Below, one piece after another: positions 1-6,161 of a stretch of 7,930 bases of DNA (within the stretch, counting starts at the first letter, position 1; every line of letters begins with the position of its first letter). The stretch comes from Pseudomonadota bacterium. GTDB taxonomy: Bacteria > Pseudomonadota > Gammaproteobacteria > Xanthomonadales > Xanthomonadaceae. The translations under genes and the position numbers were made by a program. Location of the stretch: NCBI GenBank assembly GCA_023425225.1, contig JAFADB010000213.1, forward strand, positions 1 through 7,930, in the 5' to 3' direction. The notes below the pieces were generated by a model that made no database searches, was not told the DNA's origin, and was given only the letters and a program-made list of their open reading frames with translations.

Positions 1-374
1 CCGGCCAGCTTCTCGGCGATGTCCGGCGGCGGCAGGCCTTCCTCCTGCGCGCTCTCGCCCGGCGGCAGCGCCGGGCGCTGCTCCATGAACAGCGCCAGCG
101 AGGCCTTGGCCATCATGTGCGCGCTGATCGGTGCGGTGATGAACAGGAACGCGGTGATCAGCAGCTCGCGCGGCTGCGGGTCCTCGCCCAGGAAGATGTG
201 GTAGCCCACCGAGCCCAGTAGCACGCAGCCCACGCCCAGCGTGCTGGCCTTAGTCGGGGCATGCAGGCGCTTGAAGAAGTCGTCCAGCTTCACCAGGCCG
301 AAGGCGCCGACCAGGATGAAGAAGCAGCCGATGATCAGCAGGATGCCGAGCAGGTATTCGGTCAGGTCGATCAT
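1..374 (-). CDS. mrpG: Mrp-type Na+/H+ antiporter subunit G (3' end outside window)
   Basis: MrpG is a small membrane subunit of the Mrp cation/proton antiporter, needed for assembly and activity of the complex. The frame opens at an ATG whose bases overlap the mrpF stop (ATGA), and stays open for 124 codons to the window edge, so the stop codon lies outside. Visible features: two to three hydrophobic segments (about residues 7-29, 45-62 and 71-95), with the family-typical GLVKLDDFFKRLHAPTKA stretch at 26-43 between the first two. The C-terminal part after residue 98 is hydrophilic, rich in Pro and Glu. Family members are usually about 100-130 residues, so little is probably missing. No good Shine-Dalgarno sequence precedes the start, which fits translation coupled to mrpF. 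It is the last mrp gene in the order A-C-D-E-F-G. Identification is from family motifs and operon position together. Confidence 0.93.
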   Translation of the reverse strand, partial: MIDLTEYLLGILLIIGCFFILVGAFGLVKLDDFFKRLHAPTKASTLGVGCVLLGSVGYHIFLGEDPQPRELLITAFLFITAPISAHMMAKASLALFMEQRPALPPGESAQEEGLPPPDIAEKLA

Positions 375-655
375 TCGATGATGTCCCGGCGGATGACGTA
401 CTTGCTCAGCACCACGGTGCTGCCGAATCCGAGCATGGCGATCACCAGCGCCGCCTCGAAGTACACCGGCGAATCCAGGTACATGCCGAACAGCATCAGC
501 TCGGCGATGGCGGTGATCGAGAGCGTGTCCAGCGCCAGGATGCGGTCGGGCACGGACGGCCCGCGCAGCAGCCGCCACAGCGCCAGCATCATCGCCAGCC
601 CGACCACGTGCATGCACACGACGATGGTGGTCTCGATGAAAACGTAGCCGTTCAT
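371..655 (-). CDS. mrpF: Mrp-type Na+/H+ antiporter subunit F
   Basis: This 94-residue protein is a small integral membrane subunit of the Mrp antiporter. Three hydrophobic segments are visible (about residues 7-30, 40-60 and 64-86). The MrpF hallmark RGPSVPDRILALDTL lies at residues 31-45, with Asp37, Arg38 and Asp43 at the positions conserved in the family. Length matches the usual 85-100 residues. The ATG at 655 is preceded by GGAG with good spacing, and the stop overlaps the mrpG start (ATGA at 371-374). It is the only gene in the operon separated from its upstream neighbour by a gap (28 nt from mrpE). That gap holds a tiny reading frame whose TGA overlaps the mrpF ATG. The function is known for the family; the sequence gives no clue to Na+ versus K+ preference. 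Confidence 0.95.
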   Translation of the reverse strand: MNGYVFIETTIVVCMHVVGLAMMLALWRLLRGPSVPDRILALDTLSITAIAELMLFGMYLDSPVYFEAALVIAMLGFGSTVVLSKYVIRRDIIE

Positions 656-683
656 GGGTTCGCTCCGGTCATGGGCTTGCTCC
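652..683 (-). repeat. Tandem duplication of a ribosome-binding-site plus start module
   Basis: Reading the minus strand, GGAGCAAGCCCATGA (683-669) is followed after two bases by GGAGCGAACCCATGA (666-652). The two 15-nt units match at 13 positions. Each contains GGAG followed by an ATG at normal initiation spacing. The second copy starts mrpF; the first starts a frame that ends at the mrpF ATG. This looks like a 17-nt duplication of the mrpF initiation region, seen directly in the sequence. Its functional effect is inferred. Confidence 0.6.
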
Positions 684-687
684 TCAT
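652..687 (-). CDS. Possible 11-codon linking ORF between mrpE and mrpF
   Basis: A minimal reading frame encoding MRSKPMTGANP bridges the only gap in the mrp operon. Its ATG (687-685) overlaps the mrpE TGA in an ATGA arrangement, and its own TGA (654-652) overlaps the mrpF ATG in a second ATGA. It therefore joins the two genes exactly as the other junctions of the operon are joined. It contains an internal ATG in frame (672) with AGGAG upstream. A functional peptide seems unlikely at this length. A relay that carries terminating ribosomes from mrpE to mrpF is a reasonable inference. Chance origin through duplication of a start region (see the repeat at 652-683) is the main alternative. Confidence 0.3.
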   Translation of the reverse strand: MRSKPMTGANP

Positions 688-1193
688 GGGAATATCTCCA
701 TCAGCGGCGCCTCGTAGCGCGTCTTGATCTCGCGGATCAGGGTGTCCGGGTCGTCCAGGTGCAGCACGTGCACCAGCAGGTACTTGCGGTCGTCCGACAG
801 CGCCGCCGACACCGTACCCGGGGTCAGGGTGATCATGCTGGTCAGCGCGGCGATGCCGTGGATGTTGGCGATGTCCAGCGGCACCCAGATGAAGCCGGGG
901 TGGATGCGCGACTGCGGCCCCAGCACCTGGATGGCGACCTTGATGTTGGAGCGCACGATGTCCCAGGCCACCACGCACAGCATGCGGGGGATGGGCCGCA
1001 GCGAGCCGATGCGGGCGAACTCGCGGTCCAGGCGCGCGGCGAACAACGGCACCACCAGCGCCATCACCGCGCCCATCACCCATACCGAGGCGCCGATGCT
1101 GTCGCTCAGCAGCAGCCAGAACACGAACACGGTCAGGCTCAGCGGCCAGGACGGCATCAGGCGTTTGAGAAGGGGACGCTTGCGGGATGTCAT
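684..1193 (-). CDS. mrpE: Mrp-type Na+/H+ antiporter subunit E
   Basis: MrpE (MNHE family) is a membrane subunit that promotes stable assembly of the Mrp complex. The product is 169 residues, close to the usual 155-170. It has a basic N-terminus (RKRPLLKR at 4-11) and two close hydrophobic segments (about 17-29 and 33-52), then a more weakly hydrophobic stretch (about 69-80) and a mostly cytoplasmic C-terminal domain. Family hallmarks are visible: WDIVRSNIKVA at 77-87 and TLTPGTV at 122-128. The C-terminus carries the typical LHLDDPD and IREIKTRYE region. I place the start at the ATG at 1193, which overlaps the mrpD stop (ATGA) and has GAGG five bases upstream. The same frame stays open far upstream through mrpD, but nothing there resembles MrpE, so a longer product is rejected. 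Confidence 0.95.
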   Translation of the reverse strand: MTSRKRPLLKRLMPSWPLSLTVFVFWLLLSDSIGASVWVMGAVMALVVPLFAARLDREFARIGSLRPIPRMLCVVAWDIVRSNIKVAIQVLGPQSRIHPGFIWVPLDIANIHGIAALTSMITLTPGTVSAALSDDRKYLLVHVLHLDDPDTLIREIKTRYEAPLMEIFP

Positions 1194-2737
1194 GGCTGCC
1201 TCGTCCGCGGATGGGTGTCCTGCAACTGCTCGACGTAGCGCCCCGGGTCGCGCAGCTGCTGCGCGGCCTGCCCGGTGTAGCGCATCAGCGGGGCGGCGAA
1301 CACGGTCATCGCCACCACGTAGCCGAGCAGCAGCCCGGTGGCCACGGTCTCGGTGCGGCGGGCGCCGGCGCTGCGCACCGGCGGCGGCGCCTCCTCGTCG
1401 GCGGCATGGTCGGGCACGCGCCAGAACAGGCGGATGCCGGCGCGGGTCAGGCCCACCACCACCAGCAGGCTGCCGACCAGCATCGCCGTCCACACCGGCA
1501 GCGTGAGCGGGGCCGGGGTGGCGGCCAGGATGCCGGCCTTGGCCAGGAAGCCGGACAACGGCGGCAGCCCGGCCACGCCGATCGCGGCGACCATGAACAT
1601 CGCCCCCGGCAGCGCACGGCCGGGCAGCGGCGCGACGATATGGACGCTGTCGCCGGCCATGCTGCCACGGCGCCGGCGCATCAGCTCGGCGACCATGAAC
1701 AGCGCGGCGGCGACGAAACAGCTGTGCGGCAGGTAGTACAGCCCGGCGGCGATCGCCCCGGCGCTGTCCATGGAGAATGCGATGAACAGCGTCGCCGCCG
1801 AGAACACCACCAGGTAGGACACCAGCACCCGCAGCCGGGTGGCGGCCATCACCCCCAGCGCGGCCAGCACCAGCGTGGCGATGCCGGCCCACAGCAGCGC
1901 GTCGCGGGCGAAGCCGGCCATCGCTCCGGCGCCGTCGCCGAACCACAGCGAGGTGGTGCGCAGCACCGCGTACAGGCCGACCTTGGTCATGATGACGAAC
2001 AGCGCCGCGATCGCCGCCGGCGCGCGCGAGTAGGCCTCCGGCAGCCACAGGTACATCGGCATCAACGCCGCCTTGGCGCAGAACACCACCAGCAGCAGCC
2101 CCAGCGCGGCCTTGACCAGCGGCAGGTTGGCCGCCGGCACGCCGGCGATGCGCTGCGACAGCTCGGCCATGTTGAGCGAGCCCAGCAGCGCGTACAGCAG
2201 CCCCAGCGCGACCAGGAACAGCGTCGAGGCGGCGACGTTGAAGATCACGTAGTGCAGGCCGATGCGCATGCGCAGCCCGCGCCCGCCCGACAGCAGCAGG
2301 CCGTAGGAGGCGATCAGCATCACCTCGAAGAACACGAACAGGTTGAAGATGTCGCCGGTCAGGAACGCGCCGTTCAGGCCCATCAGCTGGAACTGGAACA
2401 GCGCGTGGAAGTGCGGCGCGCGCCGGTCCCAGCCGGCGCAGGCGTGCAGCAGGCAGGGGATGGCCAGCAGCAGCGTGGTCAGCAGCATCCACGCCGACAG
2501 CCGGTCGGCCATCAGCGCGATGCCCAGCCGCGACGGCCAGTCGCCGAGCAGATACACCAGCACCTGGCCGTGGCTGGCGCGCACGAACAGCGCCGCCACC
2601 GCGGCGGCCAGCGCGGCCATCGACAGCCAGGCCACGGCGCGGCGCACGCGGCGGCCGTAGCGGCGGTGCTCGACGAACAGCGACAGCGCCGCGCCCAGCA
2701 GCGGGATCAGGATCGGCAGGATCAGCAGGTGGTTCAC
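1190..2737 (-). CDS. mrpD: Mrp-type Na+/H+ antiporter subunit D (NuoM/NuoN-like)
   Basis: MrpD is one of the two large antiporter-like subunits of the complex and is homologous to NuoM/NuoN of complex I. It is 515 residues, of normal length, with about 14 hydrophobic helices. The family's central proton-channel domain spans roughly residues 105-410. Key charged residues are visible: Glu138 in FNLFVFFEVM, Lys222 in AKAALMPMYLWLPEA, Lys252 in TKVG and Lys400 in SGFLAK. At the discontinuous-helix position, LPHSCFVAAALF (336-347) keeps His338 but lacks the Lys found at the matching place in MrpA. Translation starts at GTG 2737, which overlaps the mrpC stop (GTGA). GGAGGA six bases upstream is a strong ribosome-binding site and decides this start. 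A hydrophilic stretch at 440-461 (DHAADEEAPPPVRSAGARR) separates the last helices. Confidence 0.96.
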   Translation of the reverse strand: MNHLLILPILIPLLGAALSLFVEHRRYGRRVRRAVAWLSMAALAAAVAALFVRASHGQVLVYLLGDWPSRLGIALMADRLSAWMLLTTLLLAIPCLLHACAGWDRRAPHFHALFQFQLMGLNGAFLTGDIFNLFVFFEVMLIASYGLLLSGGRGLRMRIGLHYVIFNVAASTLFLVALGLLYALLGSLNMAELSQRIAGVPAANLPLVKAALGLLLVVFCAKAALMPMYLWLPEAYSRAPAAIAALFVIMTKVGLYAVLRTTSLWFGDGAGAMAGFARDALLWAGIATLVLAALGVMAATRLRVLVSYLVVFSAATLFIAFSMDSAGAIAAGLYYLPHSCFVAAALFMVAELMRRRRGSMAGDSVHIVAPLPGRALPGAMFMVAAIGVAGLPPLSGFLAKAGILAATPAPLTLPVWTAMLVGSLLVVVGLTRAGIRLFWRVPDHAADEEAPPPVRSAGARRTETVATGLLLGYVVAMTVFAAPLMRYTGQAAQQLRDPGRYVEQLQDTHPRTRQP

Positions 2738-3123
2738 GCGTGGTCCTCCGGCGCCGTTGCGGCAGTCCCCGCGTGCTCGTGCTCGTCGGGCTCGTGCGCG
2801 TCGACGTGGTCGCTGCGGTTGTCCGCGCGCGAGCGCATCGCCAGCACCAGGCTCACCGCGGTCATGGCGAAGGCGATCACGATCGCGGTCAGCACCAGCG
2901 CCTGCGGCAGCGGGTCGGTGTGGTGTGCCAGGTCGGTGGCCACGCCCTCCTCCAGCACCGGCGGCATGCCTTCGCGCAGGCGCCCGCCGGCGAAGATCAG
3001 CAGGTTGGTGGCGTAGGACAGGAAGGTCAGCCCCAGGATCACGTCGAAACTGCGCGCACGCAGCAGCAGGTAGATGCCGATCGCGGCCAGCACGCCGATG
3101 GCGCTTGCCAGTGCCAGTTCCAT
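2734..3123 (-). CDS. mrpC: Mrp-type Na+/H+ antiporter subunit C (NuoK-like) with His/acidic tail
   Basis: MrpC is the NuoK-like small subunit that packs between the large antiporter subunits. The product has 129 residues and three hydrophobic segments (about 3-22, 28-46 and 74-96). NuoK-family signatures are GLTFLSYATNLLIF at 31-44 and DPLPQALVLTAIVIAFA at 70-86. The ATG at 3123 shares its first base with the last base of the mrpA stop (TGATG), and GGGGAG lies eight bases upstream. The stop overlaps the GTG of mrpD. The cytoplasm-or-periplasm tail at 101-129 is unusually polar: five His and nine Asp/Glu within 29 residues, for example DAHEPDEHEH. The tail looks like a metal- or proton-interacting segment, but this is inference; such tails vary between MrpC proteins. 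Confidence 0.95.
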   Translation of the reverse strand: MELALASAIGVLAAIGIYLLLRARSFDVILGLTFLSYATNLLIFAGGRLREGMPPVLEEGVATDLAHHTDPLPQALVLTAIVIAFAMTAVSLVLAMRSRADNRSDHVDAHEPDEHEHAGTAATAPEDHA

Positions 3124-5948
3124 CAGTGCATCTCCCCGGTCAGCGGCGAACGGCGTGTCGGGTCGATCGTGCCGCGCAGCGAGCTGCGCGTGCGCGAGGG
3201 CTTGATCGTGCCCATCATCGTCAGCACCAGCATCGCCGTGCCGAACACCACCAGGTAGACGCCGGTGTCGAAGCCCAGCGCGCTGGCCAGCTCGATCTTG
3301 CCGACCACCGGCAGCTGCAGGTCGATGTGGCCGCTGGTCAGGAACGGCACCCCGAACAGCATCGACGCCGCGCCGCTGGCAAGCGCCAGCAGCAGGCCGA
3401 TGCCGACCAGGCGGATGTAGTCGAAGCCGAAGCGCGACTGCACCGAGGCTGCGCCCTGGATCACGTACTGCATCAGCAACGGCACCGCCAGCACCAGCCC
3501 GGCGATGAAGCCGCCGCCGGGCGCGTTGTGGCCGCGCAGGAACAGGAAGATCGACACGGTGAGCGTGAGCGGGAACATCAGCTGCGCCAGGTCGGCCGGC
3601 ACCGGCAGCTTGATCGGCGGACCGGGCATGGCCTTCTCCGGCGCCATCCGCGCGCGCCGCAGCAGCGCGTGCACGATCAGCCCGGCGATGGCGAACACGG
3701 TGATCTCGCCGAAGGTATCGAAGCCGCGGAAGTCCACCAGGATCACGTTGACGACGTTGCGGCCATAGGCCTCGGGCAGCGAGCGCGCCAGCAGCTCGCC
3801 GGCCATGGTCTGGCTGGGGCGGGTCATCGCCGCGTAGGCCAGCATCGCCAGGCCGCCGCCGGCGACGATCGCCACCGCCGCGTCGCGCCAGCGCCGCAGC
3901 CGCGAGCGGCCCGGCGGCGAGGACTTGGGCAGGTAGTTCATCGCTAGCAGCATCAGCACCAGCGTCACCATCTCCACCAGCAGCTGGGTCAGCGCCAGGT
4001 CCGGCGCCGACAGGAACACGAACACCAGGCTCACCGCCAGCCCGGTGCCGCCGAGCACGAGTACCGCCAGGAAGCGCTGCCGGTGCAGGAACAGCGCGCC
4101 CAGCGCGCAGGCCAGCGTCAGCACCCACAGTGCCCAGCCCAGCAGCGGGATCGGCTGCGGCGCCGCCCAGCGCGGCCCGGGCGGGGCGCACACGAACGGC
4201 ACCGCGGCCACGACCACGGCGGTGAGCACCAGCATCAGCAGCATGCGCTGCAGGCTGCCGTTGGCCACCCGCGCGGTGAGTGCGGCCGAGAAGCCGAACG
4301 CGGCATCGAGCATGCGGTCGAACAGGCCCTTGCCCTGCGAGACGTTCTCCACCGCGTGCAGGTCGAGCCAGCGGCGCAGGCCCAGGTACAGCGCCACGCC
4401 GGCGGCCACGCCCACCAGGCTCATCGCCAGCGGGCCGTTGAAGCCGTGCCACACCGCCAGGCTGTAGTCGGGCATGGCCTCGCCCAGGATCGAGGCGGCG
4501 GCCACGTGCAGCACCGGGGCGATGGTCCAGGCCGGGGCCACGCCCACCGCCACGCACACGAGCACCAGGATCTCCACCGGGATCTTCATCCAGCGCGGCG
4601 GCTCGTGTGGGGTGCGGTCGAGATCGCGCGGGCCGTCGCCGAAGAAGGTCTCGTAGACGAAACGCAGGCTGTAGGCCACCGCCAGCGCGCCGGCCACCAG
4701 CGCGGCGGCGGCGGTGGCGATGCGCATCGGCTCGGGCGAGGGCGTCTCCAGCGCCACCGCGAAGAACATCTCCTTGGACAGGAAGCCGTTGAGCAGCGGG
4801 ATGCCGGCCATCGCCAGCGAGGCGATGATCGCCAGCGCGCTGGTGTAGGGCATCAGCCGGCGCAGGCCGCCGAGCTTGCGGATGTCGCGGGTGCCGGTCT
4901 CGTGGTCGATAATGCCGGCGGCCATGAACAGCGAGCACTTGAACACGGCGTGGTTGAGGATGTGGAACACGCCGGCCACCACCGCCATCGGCGTGGACAG
5001 ACCGAACAGCATGGTGATCAGGCCCAGGTGCGAGATCGTCGAGTACGCCAGCAAGCCCTTGAGGTCCTGCTGGAAGATCGCGTTCCAGGCGCCGATCAGC
5101 AGCGTGAGCGCGCCGATGCCGGTGACCGTGTAGAAGAACAGCTCGCTGCCGGCCAGCGCCGGGTGCAGCCGCGCCAGCAGGAACACGCCGGCCTTCACCA
5201 TGGTGGCCGAGTGCAGGTAGGCCGATACCGGCGTCGGCGCGGCCATCGCGTGCGGCAGCCAGAAATGGAACGGGAACTGCGCGCTCTTGGTGAAGATGCC
5301 GGCCAGCACCAGCATCAGCGCATACGGGTACAGCGCGCTGGCGCGGATCGCGTCGCCCGCCGCCAGCACCGCGTCCAGGTCGTAGCTGCCGACGATGCGG
5401 CCGAGCAGCAGCACCCCGCCGAGCAGCGCCAGGCCGCCGGCGCCGGTGATCACCAGCGCCATGCGCGCGCCCTCGCGGGCGTCGCGGCGGTGGGTCCAGA
5501 AGCCGATCAGCAGGAACGAGCTGAGGCTGGTCAGCTCCCAGAACACCACCAGCAACAGCAGGTTGCCCGACAGCACCATGCCGAGCATCGCGCCCATGAA
5601 CAGCAGCAGGAACGCGTAGAAGCGCGGCATCGAATCGCGCTCGCTGAGGTAGTAGCGCGCGTACATCACCACCAGCGCGCCGATCGCCAGCACCAGCCCG
5701 GCGAACATCCACGCCAGCCCGTCCAGGCGCAGGGTGAACATCAGCCCGATCTGCGGCAGCCAGGCGTATTCGCTGCGCACCAGCCGCCCGGCCAGCACCT
5801 CCGGCGCCAGCCATGCCAGTACCAATAGGCCCAGCAAGGGGGCGCTGGCGGCGAGCCAGGCGCAGGTGTTGCGGGAGATGCCGCGCACTGCGGCAACGGC
5901 GACAGCCATCAGGAATGGCAGCGCCAGCAGGAGTTCGAGATAAGGCAT
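3123..5948 (-). CDS. mrpA: Mrp-type Na+/H+ antiporter fused subunits A and B (NuoL-like)
   Basis: This 941-residue protein is the largest subunit of the antiporter and carries the ion-translocating machinery. Domains in order: NuoL-like N-terminal and antiporter core (about 60-415), DUF4040 region (about 605-675, with APDLALTQLLVEMVTLVL around Asp650 and Glu659), an MbhE-like region (about 690-765, NVVNVILVDFRGFDTFGEIT), then an MrpB domain (about 785-920) with the hallmark GHNAPGGGFIAG at 806-817. Charged membrane residues expected for transport are present: Glu138, Lys221, Lys252, His329, His333, Lys337 and Lys392. MrpA and MrpB are separate in Bacillus and fused in several proteobacteria, so no separate mrpB is missing. 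The ATG at 5948 gives the normal N-terminus but has no clear Shine-Dalgarno sequence. It is the first gene of the operon, and its stop overlaps mrpC by one base. Confidence 0.97.
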   Translation of the reverse strand: MPYLELLLALPFLMAVAVAAVRGISRNTCAWLAASAPLLGLLVLAWLAPEVLAGRLVRSEYAWLPQIGLMFTLRLDGLAWMFAGLVLAIGALVVMYARYYLSERDSMPRFYAFLLLFMGAMLGMVLSGNLLLLVVFWELTSLSSFLLIGFWTHRRDAREGARMALVITGAGGLALLGGVLLLGRIVGSYDLDAVLAAGDAIRASALYPYALMLVLAGIFTKSAQFPFHFWLPHAMAAPTPVSAYLHSATMVKAGVFLLARLHPALAGSELFFYTVTGIGALTLLIGAWNAIFQQDLKGLLAYSTISHLGLITMLFGLSTPMAVVAGVFHILNHAVFKCSLFMAAGIIDHETGTRDIRKLGGLRRLMPYTSALAIIASLAMAGIPLLNGFLSKEMFFAVALETPSPEPMRIATAAAALVAGALAVAYSLRFVYETFFGDGPRDLDRTPHEPPRWMKIPVEILVLVCVAVGVAPAWTIAPVLHVAAASILGEAMPDYSLAVWHGFNGPLAMSLVGVAAGVALYLGLRRWLDLHAVENVSQGKGLFDRMLDAAFGFSAALTARVANGSLQRMLLMLVLTAVVVAAVPFVCAPPGPRWAAPQPIPLLGWALWVLTLACALGALFLHRQRFLAVLVLGGTGLAVSLVFVFLSAPDLALTQLLVEMVTLVLMLLAMNYLPKSSPPGRSRLRRWRDAAVAIVAGGGLAMLAYAAMTRPSQTMAGELLARSLPEAYGRNVVNVILVDFRGFDTFGEITVFAIAGLIVHALLRRARMAPEKAMPGPPIKLPVPADLAQLMFPLTLTVSIFLFLRGHNAPGGGFIAGLVLAVPLLMQYVIQGAASVQSRFGFDYIRLVGIGLLLALASGAASMLFGVPFLTSGHIDLQLPVVGKIELASALGFDTGVYLVVFGTAMLVLTMMGTIKPSRTRSSLRGTIDPTRRSPLTGEMH

Positions 5949-6161
5949 GCAGGGAATGCGTGATTCGCGAGCAGGGGAAGCAGTCTAGCAGCCGGATTGC
6001 GACGATCCTGTCTTCGCGTACCGGGAGTGTCGCGGGCATCGTGGGAAAAGGGCGGTGCTTGCCGATGCGTCGGTCCTGCCGTCGGCGTCTTCGCGGCCAG
6101 GCCGTCACGGGCGGGGCGTGTCGCCAGCGATCATGCCGTCGCGCTTGGTTATGCTTGCGCG
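5949..6161. promoter_or_regulatory. Divergent intergenic region between the mrp operon and the SDR gene
   Basis: This 213-nt region separates two outward-reading genes and must contain or adjoin both promoters. Toward mrpA, TAGACT (minus strand, 5987-5982) is an acceptable -10 element giving a leader of roughly 27 nt, but no convincing -35 lies 16-19 nt upstream. Toward the SDR gene, TATGCT (6150-6155) ends six bases before the ATG, again without a good -35. I see no riboswitch, tRNA or strong hairpin here. Promoter positions are tentative; that the region is regulatory follows from the gene layout. Confidence 0.45.
6150..6155 (+). promoter_or_regulatory. Candidate -10 element for leaderless transcription of the SDR gene
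   Basis: The hexamer TATGCT matches the -10 consensus at four of six positions, including the key first T, the A and the last T. Six bases separate it from the ATG at 6162, so transcription would start at or near the A of the start codon. No Shine-Dalgarno sequence precedes that ATG, which agrees with a leaderless mRNA. No -35 is evident. Confidence 0.3.

Noticed and set aside
684..2492. Minus-strand frame of 602 codons that ends as MrpE
   Set aside because: The upstream part is mrpD read out of frame; MrpE itself starts at 1193.
1187..3016. Long open frame (609 codons) on the plus strand, antisense to mrpD and mrpC
   Set aside because: Product is dominated by Gln, His, Arg and Gly with no recognisable domain. 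It arises from GC-rich third positions of the real minus-strand genes.
4083..5828. Long open frame (581 codons) on the plus strand, antisense to mrpA
   Set aside because: Same Gln/His/Arg-rich composition and no domain; the minus-strand mrpA is unambiguous.
3123..5948. Respiratory complex I (NuoL) instead of MrpA
   Set aside because: The DUF4040, MbhE-like and MrpB regions at the C-terminus and the following C-D-E-F-G gene order are specific to Mrp antiporters.
5997..6161. N-terminal extension of the SDR gene from a TTG at 5997
   Set aside because: The added 55 residues do not resemble the family, would cover the divergent promoter region, and the ATG at 6162 gives a normal distance to the Rossmann motif.
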